A model generated the notes under the pieces. That model did no database searches, was not told the origin of the DNA, and saw only the letters and a program-made list of their open reading frames with translations. A stretch of 64,000 bases of DNA, from NCBI GenBank assembly GCA_032622095.1, contig CP136068.1, positions 187,417,309 to 187,481,308 of the forward strand, given 5' to 3'. How positions within the stretch are numbered: position 1 is the first letter of the stretch; each line of letters starts with the position of its first letter. The position numbers and the translations under genes are program-made. The DNA is from Siphonodentalium dalli (Eukaryota; Mollusca; Scaphopoda; Gadilida; Siphonodentaliidae). This document shows, piece after piece, positions 51,775-61,400 of this stretch.

Positions 51775-52145
51775 TAATGATCAGATGAGGGATGTGGTAT
51801 GTAGGGTGTGGCAAAGATTGCAAAGGATTGAGGATTGAGTCATGTAAAGAGTAAAATGAAAGCTGGCTGCCATCGGTCTTGAGAAATACAGGCTGCATGG
51901 TGCGGCGATGGATTCAAATTTTAAATCCAAGATGGATGCTGGCAGCCATGTTTTTTCAACAAATTTCGGAAAATATAGATGGCTCCCATCTAAAGGTTAC
52001 GCGAAAAACTTTAAGAAGTTTGGTGACGAATTTGATATCCAAGATGGCTGCTGCTGGTGCGTTTTTTGTGTGTTATGGCTGTAATCGATAGAGGTATGTA
52101 AATCACATTAAAAATGTAGCTCAACAAAGGAGCTATGTAGCCTAC
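51775..52145. repeat. Dispersed repeat H copy with attached ACGTAGCTC-type element
   Basis: GATCAGATGAGGGATGTGG and TGGCTCCCATCTAAAGGTTA match repeat H. The latter is the closest single-copy relative of the 44-bp satellite unit. ATGTAAATCACATTAAAAATG at the right resembles the arms at 58.7 and 60.7 kb. Confidence 0.65.
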
Positions 52146-52164
52146 AGTAGCCCATTTAAGTTCA

Positions 52165-52500
52165 GTATCGCTGAAGGGGTCACTCTTACCAAAAAGTGCT
52201 GAAGGGTACACAGGATTTTCAAAATGTGCTGAAGGGTACACAGGGTTTGAAATGTTGTTCTAAAGGACATTCAGTTTTCGTATCTGCCATGATTTCTATT
52301 AGAGAATAATTGTTTACGTTCCAATGAATATTAAAATGTACTGAAAACAAACTGTTAATGGGCGCCAGACTTTCATAAACACAATTTAAGTAATGGTGTT
52401 CGTGCCGATCACGAACCCTACAGGTGTACCCTTCAGCACATTTTCAAACCCTGTGTACCCTTCAGCACTTTTTTTGGTGAGAGTGACCCTTCAGCATCAG
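52165..52500. mobile_element. Hairpin element with GTGCTGAAGGGTACACAG arms
   Basis: CAAAAAGTGCTGAAGGGTAC and AATGTGCTGAAGGGTACACA at the left pair with GTACCCTTCAGCACATTTTC and the following GTACCCTTCAGCACTTTTTT at the right. Confidence 0.82.
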
Positions 52501-52735
52501 TATCTGTATGTGGTACATCCTTAGTAACCAAATCTGGTTTTGCAGGAGGAGCGCTAGTGATGTTCTTCCAGGGCCGACTTGAATGTAGCTAAAGACTAAA
52601 TCGACAGCCGTTGACTGTGGTATCGTCAAATGGTTCCAGTCAATCACTGTTCTTGGAAAGAAGGAGTTTCCAAATTGTTCCATGTTTGTTGGAATCAGTT
52701 CAATGGCACTTTCGTTGTTTATAGTATGTTTTTAT
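52470..52735 (-). pseudogene. Non-LTR retrotransposon reverse transcriptase C-terminal tail
   Basis: The minus strand reads AIELIPTNMEQFGNSFFPRT then VIDWNHL. The NSFFPRT..DWN.L motif is the usual C-terminal end of animal Jockey/RTE-type reverse transcriptase ORFs. Only the tail survives. Confidence 0.75.
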
Positions 52736-53895
52736 ACGATATTAATTATCACTGACGAAATCCTCAATATTTTTAGATGTGTACGTGTCTGACTGGATAA
52801 GTCGCCGCTCATTGACGGATTGTGATAATATTTAGCCATTTTACAATATGACATCAAATTATGTGAAAGATCATCTTTGTAATAATTTTTTTTTATCATA
52901 AACTGATATGGAGTGTATTTGAGCAAAAAAGCTGTAGCCGTAGCCGGCTAGGCATGCGCAGTAGAAAGCTACAGAAAGCTACAGCCGCCACAGCTGGTGG
53001 TCACTAACTATTGTACCGCTACTCCGAACTTGGAATGTGGCTGATTGATAATATTATACCAGTGTAACACGATATCTCCCCCCCCCTGGGTATCTTCCCC
53101 CCCGGGGGGGAACATACCCCGGGGGTATCTTCCCCCCCACCCTGGGTATCTTCCCCCCCCCCCACTCGTACATTTTTTTTCCCTCACTTATTTTATATTA
53201 TTATGGTAAGAAATGCGAGAAAACTATTTAATTTTGTTTTTTTTTTGTGGTTATTTTAACCCAATAATAGCATAAATATGTCAAAATATTACCTTATGAT
53301 TCTATCATTTAATTTGCTTTATATAGTCATGAAATGGCGAGAAATTAACTTTATATGAGCAAAATTTAGAGAGTAAAAATTTTGGGTGGGGGGGGGGGGC
53401 TGGGAGATACCCAGGCCTGAGTATCTTCCCCCAACCCAGCACCTACATATGACAAAAATTAAACGTATGATTTTATTTCTTAATTTGCTTTATATAGTTA
53501 TGAAATGGCGAGAAATTAACTTTATATGAGCAAAATTTGATAGAGTAAGAATTTGGGGTGGGGGGGAAGATACCCAGGCCTGAGTATCTTCCCCCCCACC
53601 CAGCGCCTACATATGAACAAATTAAACGTATGATTTGATTTTATTGCTTAATTTACTTTATATAGTCATGAAATGGCGAGAAATTAACTTTATATGAGCA
53701 AAATTTGATTATAGTAAGAAGAATTTGGGGGTGGGGGGGGAAGATACCCAGGCCTGAGTATCTCCCCCCCCCCCCCCCACCCAGCGCCTACATATGAAAA
53801 AATTAAATGTATGATTTTATGCTTAATTTGCTTTATATAGTTATGAAATGGCGAGATAAACTTATATATATATATTTTTTAATTCTGCTGCTGGG

Positions 53896-53896
53896 T

Positions 53897-53941
<45 letters not shown>
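53896..53941. repeat. Homopolymer run of more than 40 G
   Basis: An almost pure G tract at the palindrome centre. Its exact length is unreliable in most assemblies. Confidence 0.9.
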
Positions 53942-53942
<1 letters not shown>

Positions 53943-54461
53943 GATACTCAGGCCTCTCCCCACACCCCACGCCTGGGTATCTTCCCCCCACCCCAAATTC
54001 TTAATCTAATCAAATTTTGCTCATATAAAGTTAATTTATCGCCATTTCATGACTATATAAAGCAAATTAAGCAATAAAAATCATATGTTTAATTTTTGTC
54101 ATATGTAGCCGCTGGGTGGTGGGGGGGAGATACTCAGGCCTGGGTATCTTCCCCCCCCCCCCCCACCCCAAATTCTTACTATCAAAATTTTGCTCATATA
54201 AAGTTAATTTCTCGCCATTTCATAACTATATAAATCAAATTAAGCAATAAAATCATACGTTTAATTTTTGTCATATATAGCCACTGGGTGGGGGGGGGGA
54301 AGATACTCAGGCCTGGATATTTCCCCCCCACCCCAAATTCTTACTCTATTAAATTGTTCTCATATAAAGTTAATTTCTCGCCATTTCATGACAATATAAA
54401 GCAAAATAAACGATAAAATCGTAAGGTAATATTTTGACATATTTATGCTATTGTGTGAGGG

Positions 54462-55057
54462 GTTAAAGGGATACTGTACGCCAAATGTTGTTGTTGGTTT
54501 CTATAGTCTCCGAGTCGGAGAATAAGGTAAATTTTTTCCCATTATTTGAAAGTCTGTTGAGTACAAAGTCATGTTACGGATGACAAATTTACCGGAATGC
54601 AAAAATACAAATTGTCGTTGTCGAGTAATTTTTGTAAAGTTTTCAACCAAATGAATCAAATAAAAGTTATATTATATGCATACTAGTCCCATATAATCAT
54701 TTAAGTTATTGTATCGTCGCTAGTCAGTGAGTGGCTTGAGTGTTCTCCCCGTATCATCATAATATTTTAAGCAATCGTGTGTGTGCGATCGGTTTAAAAA
54801 TCCAGTATCCCTCAATTACTATTTTTGATTACGGTAATTCGTAATTTAATTGACGCCATTTTATGGCTCCAGTCATAAATTCAATTTATATCAAATTATT
54901 AACTTTTAAATTATAAAATTTTAAGATAGCCTATTAACCTGAGCGTTTACATAATACATCTTCGACTCAAATTACTTATGTTTCTATATATTATCGATAT
55001 TAGATCGTTGTTGTCACCGGAAATTTAATGAAAATGGCATACAGTACCCCTTTAAGT
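54462..55057. mobile_element. TTAA MITE, AGGGATACTGTACGCCA ends
   Basis: TTAAAGGGATACTGTACGCCA (as TTAA plus AGGGATACTGTACGCCA) mirrors TGGCATACAGTACCCCTTTAA. It interrupts the right arm of the palindrome at GGGGTTAA; the flanks match the uninterrupted left arm near 53215-53280. Confidence 0.83.
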
Positions 55058-55732
55058 TAAACTTCAAAATAAAAAAAAAGTAAACAAATTTTTTTTAATA
55101 GTTTTTCTCGGCATTTCTTACCATAATAATATAAAATAAGTGAGGAAAAAAAAAAATATGAGTGGGGGGGAAGATACCCAGGGCGGGGGGGAAGATACCC
55201 AGGGGGGAGATAAACTGTTACACCGGCATAATGTTGGCATTATGTTGCTATATCAATTAACCAATGGTCTCGCTCGCTGATGCAAGGGGAACGGGTCGTT
55301 TCGGTCCGGAGACCTTTTCGGTCCAGGGACGTTTCGGCTGGGACGTTTCGGCCGGGACGTTTCGGCCCCATATATTGTGTTAATTGGAGTTGATTGCAGG
55401 GGATTAACTCGGCTTATACAGCTTAATCACTACTTAAGCTGATTTATTTCATCACTTTATGGTGTGTTGGAGATTATGACAGATTTGACAACAGTTTTGG
55501 CGATATGGATAACAATTTATTTCAGTAAATTTAAACATAAATAAACGACATGTCACATAGTAAAAGCATTTAAGCGATGTTAGCGATGTTATTTATTTTT
55601 ATGGTTTTAGTCCGAAACCATAAAAATGAATAACATCGCTAATATCGCTAATATATTGTGACAACAACTGTATATGAAAAACCGAACAATGTCACACAAA
55701 AGCACTTTATATACATGTGTCAGTTCTCATCA

Positions 55733-55992
55733 CTAGTTCTTCTTCTTTCCCATCTTGTAAATTTCGTTGCACTTTCGCAGAAAATCTGTCGTCGTTACGT
55801 TCTTCTCTCTATATTGATGCCACAACTCTTCAAGCGCCAAGTCGATCTTGGTGTATTTGGTTCTGTGGTCTGTCTCAAGGTCACGAGCTGCCATGGAGAT
55901 CGCGACGTGGTCTGCCTCGGCATGCAGAATTGGTGCTAGTTTGTAAAAACTTAGCCGCTGACCCGCCTTGCTGTTCATTCGCCTGTGCCAAG
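55733..55992 (-). pseudogene. MULE transposase, last exon
   Basis: The minus strand reads AWHRRMNSKAG, then RLSFYKLAPILHAEADHVAI and a lysine-rich end before a stop. It joins at phase 1 to the exon at 56168-56750, giving HIEAWHRRMN, the usual N-E-H-LN block after the catalytic core of MULE transposases. The acceptor is ATACTTGTAG. Confidence 0.82.
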
Positions 55993-56167
55993 CTACAAGT
56001 ATAAAACAGAGGTTATGAAAATGGCAAAGAATAATATGAAAAAGAGGTTATGAAAATGGCAAAGTATAATAGAACACATTGTAATATTTTTTAATATATT
56101 TTATTATAAATATATATTTTTGTAATTTAAAAAAACAACTGTGAGGAACAAAAGTAGATATTTACCT

Positions 56168-56750
56168 TCAATGTGATTGTTCGTGCGAACAGAATGTTCG
56201 AAGATGCACCACTCGGATATCGGAAAGTTGTCGTTGTTAATCCATTGGTCAGCTACGTATGAGACGAATTCCCGCAATTTATCGGTGTTGGCTTGCGGTG
56301 ATATGGCGTCGAAGGTAGGTTTGATGTGTGCTGTCGGCAGAAAGGGCAGAGCTAAAAACTGCTGAAGATATTGCTGCGTGGGTTTGTTGTCACGGTAAGC
56401 AGTGGATAGGCCGATGGTTGTGATCTTTCTGTACACTGCCTGTGTCCAGTGAAAGACGCACCCCTTAATCTCGACTCCAGGAAACACTTCACGGAAAGCC
56501 TGCCATGCGCCGATTTCAAAGTCCATAACAAATGTCTAGACCTGGGGCGCATCAAGTCTGTGAAGAATGGCGTTGAGGACTGCGACGTAATCTGATTTCC
56601 TTCGACGCGACATCAAGCCGAAGACCATGGGGAATTGCTTTTTCTGATCGCCGCTCTTCATGAAACAGTTGATAGACATCAGTTGGGAGTTGGTGCTGAA
56701 TGGCTTGCCGACAATCTGCATATCTTGTTCACGGCTTCGGTGTATATCCC
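56168..56750 (-). pseudogene. MULE transposase catalytic core with an internal stop
   Basis: The minus strand reads IVGKPFSTNSQLMSINCFMK, QFPMVFGLMSRRRKSDYVAV, then after an in-frame TAG near 56535, [20 protein letters not shown] and [14 protein letters not shown]. The D-FE--A----FP and GC-FH-TQ motifs are diagnostic of the MULE domain. The expected DGTF at the first catalytic Asp reads DMQI here, and a single stop breaks the frame, so this copy is probably inactive, although the rest is well kept. Confidence 0.88.
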
Positions 56751-56892
56751 TATAAATGAAAGAATTTAATGAAAGTTAGAAATACTAATAATCCGCATTG
56801 ATTTGGAGAAACGAGTGAAACGCGAAGAAACGAATAAACGAAAATAACTTGAAACGAATAATATTATTAGTTATATATACTTTGTGGGATGT

Positions 56893-57082
56893 TGGTATCG
56901 CATTTTCGGTGCTGCCAATGACCACACGAGTCGCAGTCTACGGCTTGTTGGTGTGACGAGACGTCTTTCCCACACTTGATGCAAGGGTTGTCGGGAGGGC
57001 TTTCCTTGGTTGTAGCTTGTCGACGAAGGTTGTACGGCATGTTGAACGATTTCAAGATGATATGAACAGAGCAGTATCCCAT
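56893..57082 (-). pseudogene. MULE N-terminal zinc-finger segment
   Basis: The minus strand encodes MPYNLRRQATTKESPPDNPC then CIKCGKDVSSHQQAVDCDSC, GHWQHRKCD. The spacing CxxC...CDxCxxWxHxxC resembles a RING/PHD-like finger found ahead of MULE transposases. A donor near 56880 probably links it to the core exon. Confidence 0.7.
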
Positions 57083-57399
57083 GCTTAATATACTCTAGGA
57101 ACCCTAAACAAACACTGATAGAAGTTGGCCGGTTGTCAGAAACAACATCTAATCAGTTCTCAAAGTCACATTTCATAAAAAAATTCCCTCATAACAACTC
57201 ATAAATGCACGAAATATTCAAAGAAAATATCATCAAAAGTCAGATAAAGTTGAGACTATTCGGCTCAATAAGTGAGTCGTTTCGGCCTAAAACTGAGCCG
57301 AAACGTCCCAGCCGAAACGACTCTGGACCGAAACGACACGGACCCGATGCAAGCACATTTGAAGCAATTAACACTCGTACTGAGTCCATGCCTCCATAA

Positions 57400-58320
57400 A
57401 TCTGATATTTAAAAGAGTATGATATGTGATTATATCTCGTTCTCTAAATCGGCATATGCAAACAAGATATAATTATATATATTTTTACGAAATAAGTTTA
57501 ATTATTCACCAAACAAGAAATATATCATATATATAAAATATCTAGTTTGCTAACAAAATGGGAATGACAAGTATGTGTCCCCACGGAGGGAGCAGTATTA
57601 AAAAAATATCTCCCTGATGGAAAATCCCATATATCAGAGTCGGAGTACAATGTTTAGTGATTGTCGCCATTTATTTCCCTGCCCGCTGTAGCTTTCTACT
57701 GTGCATGTCTTATAAGCCACAGCCGGCTACGGCTACAGCTGTAGCCAGCTACAGCTTTTTGGTCAAATACACTCATGCCATGGTCAGATCTGCACATTTC
57801 AGCCAGACCTGAAAAATACCAAAAAAGCCGAATCTTCCCTCGGCCGAATCTTCACGTTTGCAGTGGTAAATTGCCACTAGACATTACCTGGTAATTTACT
57901 ACGTGTTGAAAAAATCTACCCAGATTGACCTTGTAAATAAAATAACAATATTTGCATCAATAGTTTTGTTGTCGTTGAAACAAATTGCACCAGCGTCCAT
58001 GATTCATGAACCATGGGCGCGGCCATTTTGGCCAGCAAGACAGGTCACGTGATTAGCATATCGATTTAACAAAATTATATATGTAACAACCGCATTTAAA
58101 TAAGTAGCATTTGTTTGCAGAATGATGATTAATTTTAAAACATCCAGCATCTCCTAATCATATGGTATATCGACTGAAAAAAAATCTATACTCACCATGC
58201 TCAACCGCGTCCGACTCTTAGTTCATATTTTTGATCCGTCCGTTACTTCCTGTTTTATAACGATTCGAAAATGTTTACAAGACTATTTTCTTTATAAAAT
58301 GGGAATAACATCGATTTAAA
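57400..58320. promoter_or_regulatory. Region upstream of MINDY3
   Basis: This is the 5' flank of MINDY3. I see no TATA box placed convincingly before the start and no CpG-rich patch. The 57680-57775 part belongs to the outer inverted repeat. A 5' leader is expected in the last few hundred bases before 58323. Confidence 0.3.
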
Positions 58321-58322
58321 GT

Positions 58323-58428
58323 ATGGCAATGCAGTTTTCACGATTAGAGGAGAGTGTAGTTGATGAAATCAGAACGCTGCTATGGAGTAAAAGTCCACAA
58401 AGTGAAGTTTTTCTGCGTTGGACACAAG
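58323..58428 (+). CDS. MINDY3: MINDY3 exon 1
   Basis: The ATG at 58323 gives MAMQFSRLEESVVDEIRTLL then WSKSPQSEVFLRWTQ; the Met at codon 3 is another possible start. It resembles the family N-terminus ending in RWTQG. The donor CAAG|GTATCT is phase 1. Reading through the donor gives an open frame to about 58676, which is intron. Confidence 0.88.
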
Positions 58429-61400
58429 GTATCTCCAAACCTCGCGCAAACCAGCATCAAACAGTGTCAAAATCCAAACATCAATTCAAAATCAATCGAG
58501 GAAGAAACATTCCCACTCTTTCGAAATGTATAAAGAAAAATGGTCGAACGATAATACCTTTGAGTCAACCCTCTACAGTCCTCATAATTTACCACGTCAA
58601 TCAGCAATGCCAAATCCATCAGGTCGGGCACGTGTACATCAAAAACGGTCTACGTAGCTCGTTTTGTCTACTGTAGCCCGATTGAGCTACGTTTTTAATG
58701 TGATTTACACGCCTCCTGCGATTATCGCCATACCACGAAAAAGTCGCATTTCGAATTTTCGTTCATTAGTTGTGTACCACTATCACGTCTACAAAGAAGC
58801 AAAAAACTCAACGACTCACCACGGCTTAGGCGCAATTAACAATGTTTTAATTAAAACCTGTTAGCGTTTGGTAGTGACTTTCCCGTAAATATGTTGATTT
58901 TGCCATAAAAAGTAGGCAAAGGTCCATTTGTTTTTGCAGGATATATCTTTTTGAAGGTCAAGAACGTCCAGTTTATGTGGCTTATCTGTTGGACAGTGTT
59001 CGCGCTGGACCGAAAAAAACTTTAGTCAAAAGTTTAGCCAAATGAAAATTTTATTAGCCAAATGAAAAAAACTTTAGCCAAATGTTTTTTGGCCAAATTA
59101 AAAAAAACTTTGGCCAAATTAAATCATCGTTTTCTGGTCGATTCACAATTAATGACTAAAACGTAAAATCTAACAGACACAGGTAAAATACACAATAATT
59201 TAAATAATTTTGATGAACTAGAAGTATTTTTATATATATCATTTATTAAAAATTTATTAATCTTTATGTGAAAGAGTGATTTGGGGGGGGGGGGGGGGGG
59301 GGGGGGGGGACCCGGGATTGTCCTTCTTAATGTCATTATTTTTTGGTTTTATATCAATATCTTTTCTTAAATCATTAAATATTTATCCTTGCGAACATAT
59401 CTAAGTGACATCTGGAAACTAATAACTTAATATTGTTACGCCATTATCAAATTACAATCGGTATTGACGACAAATAGCCACAACATATCTGTCGTGATTC
59501 ACATTTGGCTGATTAAGCTTTTGTCTTACACTTGGTGCTCATAAACCTCGACCGTCTTAAATACAATGTCATCATAAACATGCATTGTACAGGCGCGCCG
59601 TGAGTGACCAGACAGACAATGGGCTGAATGGGGGATTAGGGGATTAAATGTACAAATTAATAATGACCTTTTGCTGCTTCGTGCAGAGTGACGTAATCTT
59701 TCTCCAGATTAAAACAGCCTGTTGCGAACAAATTACTTATATACCGGCGTCAATGCACTTTACAAAACATTGCTTTCTTCACATTGTCATAATTCAACCA
59801 CGGTCGGTTTAATGTCCATGCGTATTTGAATGTCCGTCTTGTGAAAACTAAAGATGATTGCATATAACTTTTAATCGTGTTTCCCTTTGTACGATATTTC
59901 ATAAGTAGGAAAATAATTAAATACTTTCGTCATCTAACTTCGTCTTGAATGTCGATCTATTGAGCGCTTTTATTAATTAGCTTTCTGGCTCCATGTTTTC
60001 AGTCTCCATTTGGGTTCAAAAAAAGTTTAGCCAAAAGTTTAGCCAAATGAAATTTTTATTAGCCAAATTCGAAAAAGATTAGCCATTGGCTAATTTGGCT
60101 ACCGACAGCGCGAACACTGCTGTTGGATAAAGCGAACAGCTTCACTCGGAGACAACTATTTGTTAAATGTTTGGCGAACGCCATTCACTGGCATTCAGAG
60201 AAGACTAACTATGGAAACACGATTCACAACTCTACTTTGAAATTTGGAAGCACCTCGCGTAACATTACAGTTATACAAATATGGTTGTCCATTTGTCGTT
60301 CCGTACATTCCAACAGATAGATGTTACACTGAAATCCCATTAAGAACGTACCGGTACCATTAATCCCTGGCTAAATGCAACCAATCAGATTATCGCCTGC
60401 ACACGGATGTTTGCGAACACAATTGCGACCGGAACTACAATGTACCTCAGATTTGATAAAGATTTACATTTCGATCAAGAGATTTTGATGATCATTTCTT
60501 ACCGTTTTTCATGGTAAATTGACCAAAACAAATTGATTTTGAATCGCTCAAAAGGTATTAAAGCCGTGGTGATTCGTTGAGTTATTTGCTTCTTTGTAGA
60601 CGTGATAGTGGTACACAACTAATGAAAAAAAAATTGAAATGCGCTTTTTTCGTTGTATGGCGATAATCGCAGGAGGCGTGTAAATCACATTAAAAAGTTT
60701 AACGTAGCTCAATCGGGCTACGGTTGACAAAACGAGATACGTAGACCGTTTTTTATGTGTGCCCGACCTGTCCATTAATTTTGCTGAAGCAAACATGGTC
60801 ATGGGCCACAGAAAAGGGGTTGCTGTAGCGGGTTGCCGAAACCAAAGAGTCTGAATTAAGAGGGCTGCCTCTATTCTTCTTGTCAGATCACAGTAACTCC
60901 AGATCAATATTATATGTGGTATTGGCAAAATTTAGTCTCCCGGGCGGCCGATATCCACAACCGATACATGTTGCGTCCTTTGTGAACATTGTGACAGGAA
61001 TTTCTAGAAAAATAGCTACAGTGCCTTTTACCCATTCGTGACTGGGTTATTTTTCAGGATTTAGTTGGAAATATGGCTTGTTGCCATTCATCGGAAAGCT
61101 CTCAGTGAGAACTTTCCGATGAATGGCAACAAGCCATATTTCCGACTAAACCCAGAAAAATTAACCATAGTTCTGCTCTGTTTAAGGAGTCGATTATTAA
61201 GGGCATTAATTACTGTAATAGTTTCAGCCAGAGAGCCATCCCGCTGTCCTTGGGACGGCCAATTTATTGGCTTGTTTGCAAAATAGTATACATGTAGCAT
61301 ATGCTTGTCGCTGCCAAAATACTATGTAATATATCATTATCCTAGTTTATTACATTTTTCCTCATTTCTGGTCGCGTTTGCGATCGCCTCACCCATTTTG

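Larger units (their letters stand above)
53056..55228. mobile_element. Large palindromic element with G/C tracts and about 180-bp internal units
   Basis: ACCAGTGTAACACGATATCT at the left and AGATAAACTGTTACACCGG at the right are inverted ends. Inside, units of about 170-190 bp (TGAAATGGCGAGAAATTAAC, GATACCCAGGCCTGAGTATC, G or C runs) are in one orientation to about 53880 and in the opposite one after 53945. The centre is a run of more than 40 G. The right arm has the insertion at 54462-55057. Confidence 0.82.
55287..57345 (-). mobile_element. Mutator-like (MULE) DNA transposon with 8-bp target duplication GATGCAAG
   Basis: GGGAACGGGTCGTTTCGGTC-type sequence at the left and CGAAACGACACGGACCC at the right are imperfect inverted ends rich in TTTCGGC. 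They are flanked by GATGCAAG at 55279-55286 and 57346-57353. The minus strand encodes a zinc-finger segment and a MULE transposase core. About 2.06 kb in all. Confidence 0.9.
52912..57775. mobile_element. Outer inverted repeat enclosing palindrome and MULE
   Basis: GAGTGTATTTGAGCAAAAAA with GCTGTAGCCGTAGCCGGCTA at the left mirrors TAGCCGGCTACGGCTACAG-like sequence and TTTTTGGTCAAATACACTC at the right (57735-57772). The trinucleotide ATG flanks both sides. It looks like an older transposon in which the elements at 53.06-55.23 kb and 55.29-57.35 kb later landed. Confidence 0.65.

Noticed and set aside
58429-58676. Continuation of the MINDY3 exon 1 frame past 58428
   Set aside because: RWTQG followed by exon 2 GFVFSDDE matches the family exactly. 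The extension is intron read through a GTATCT donor and then the inverted-repeat element.
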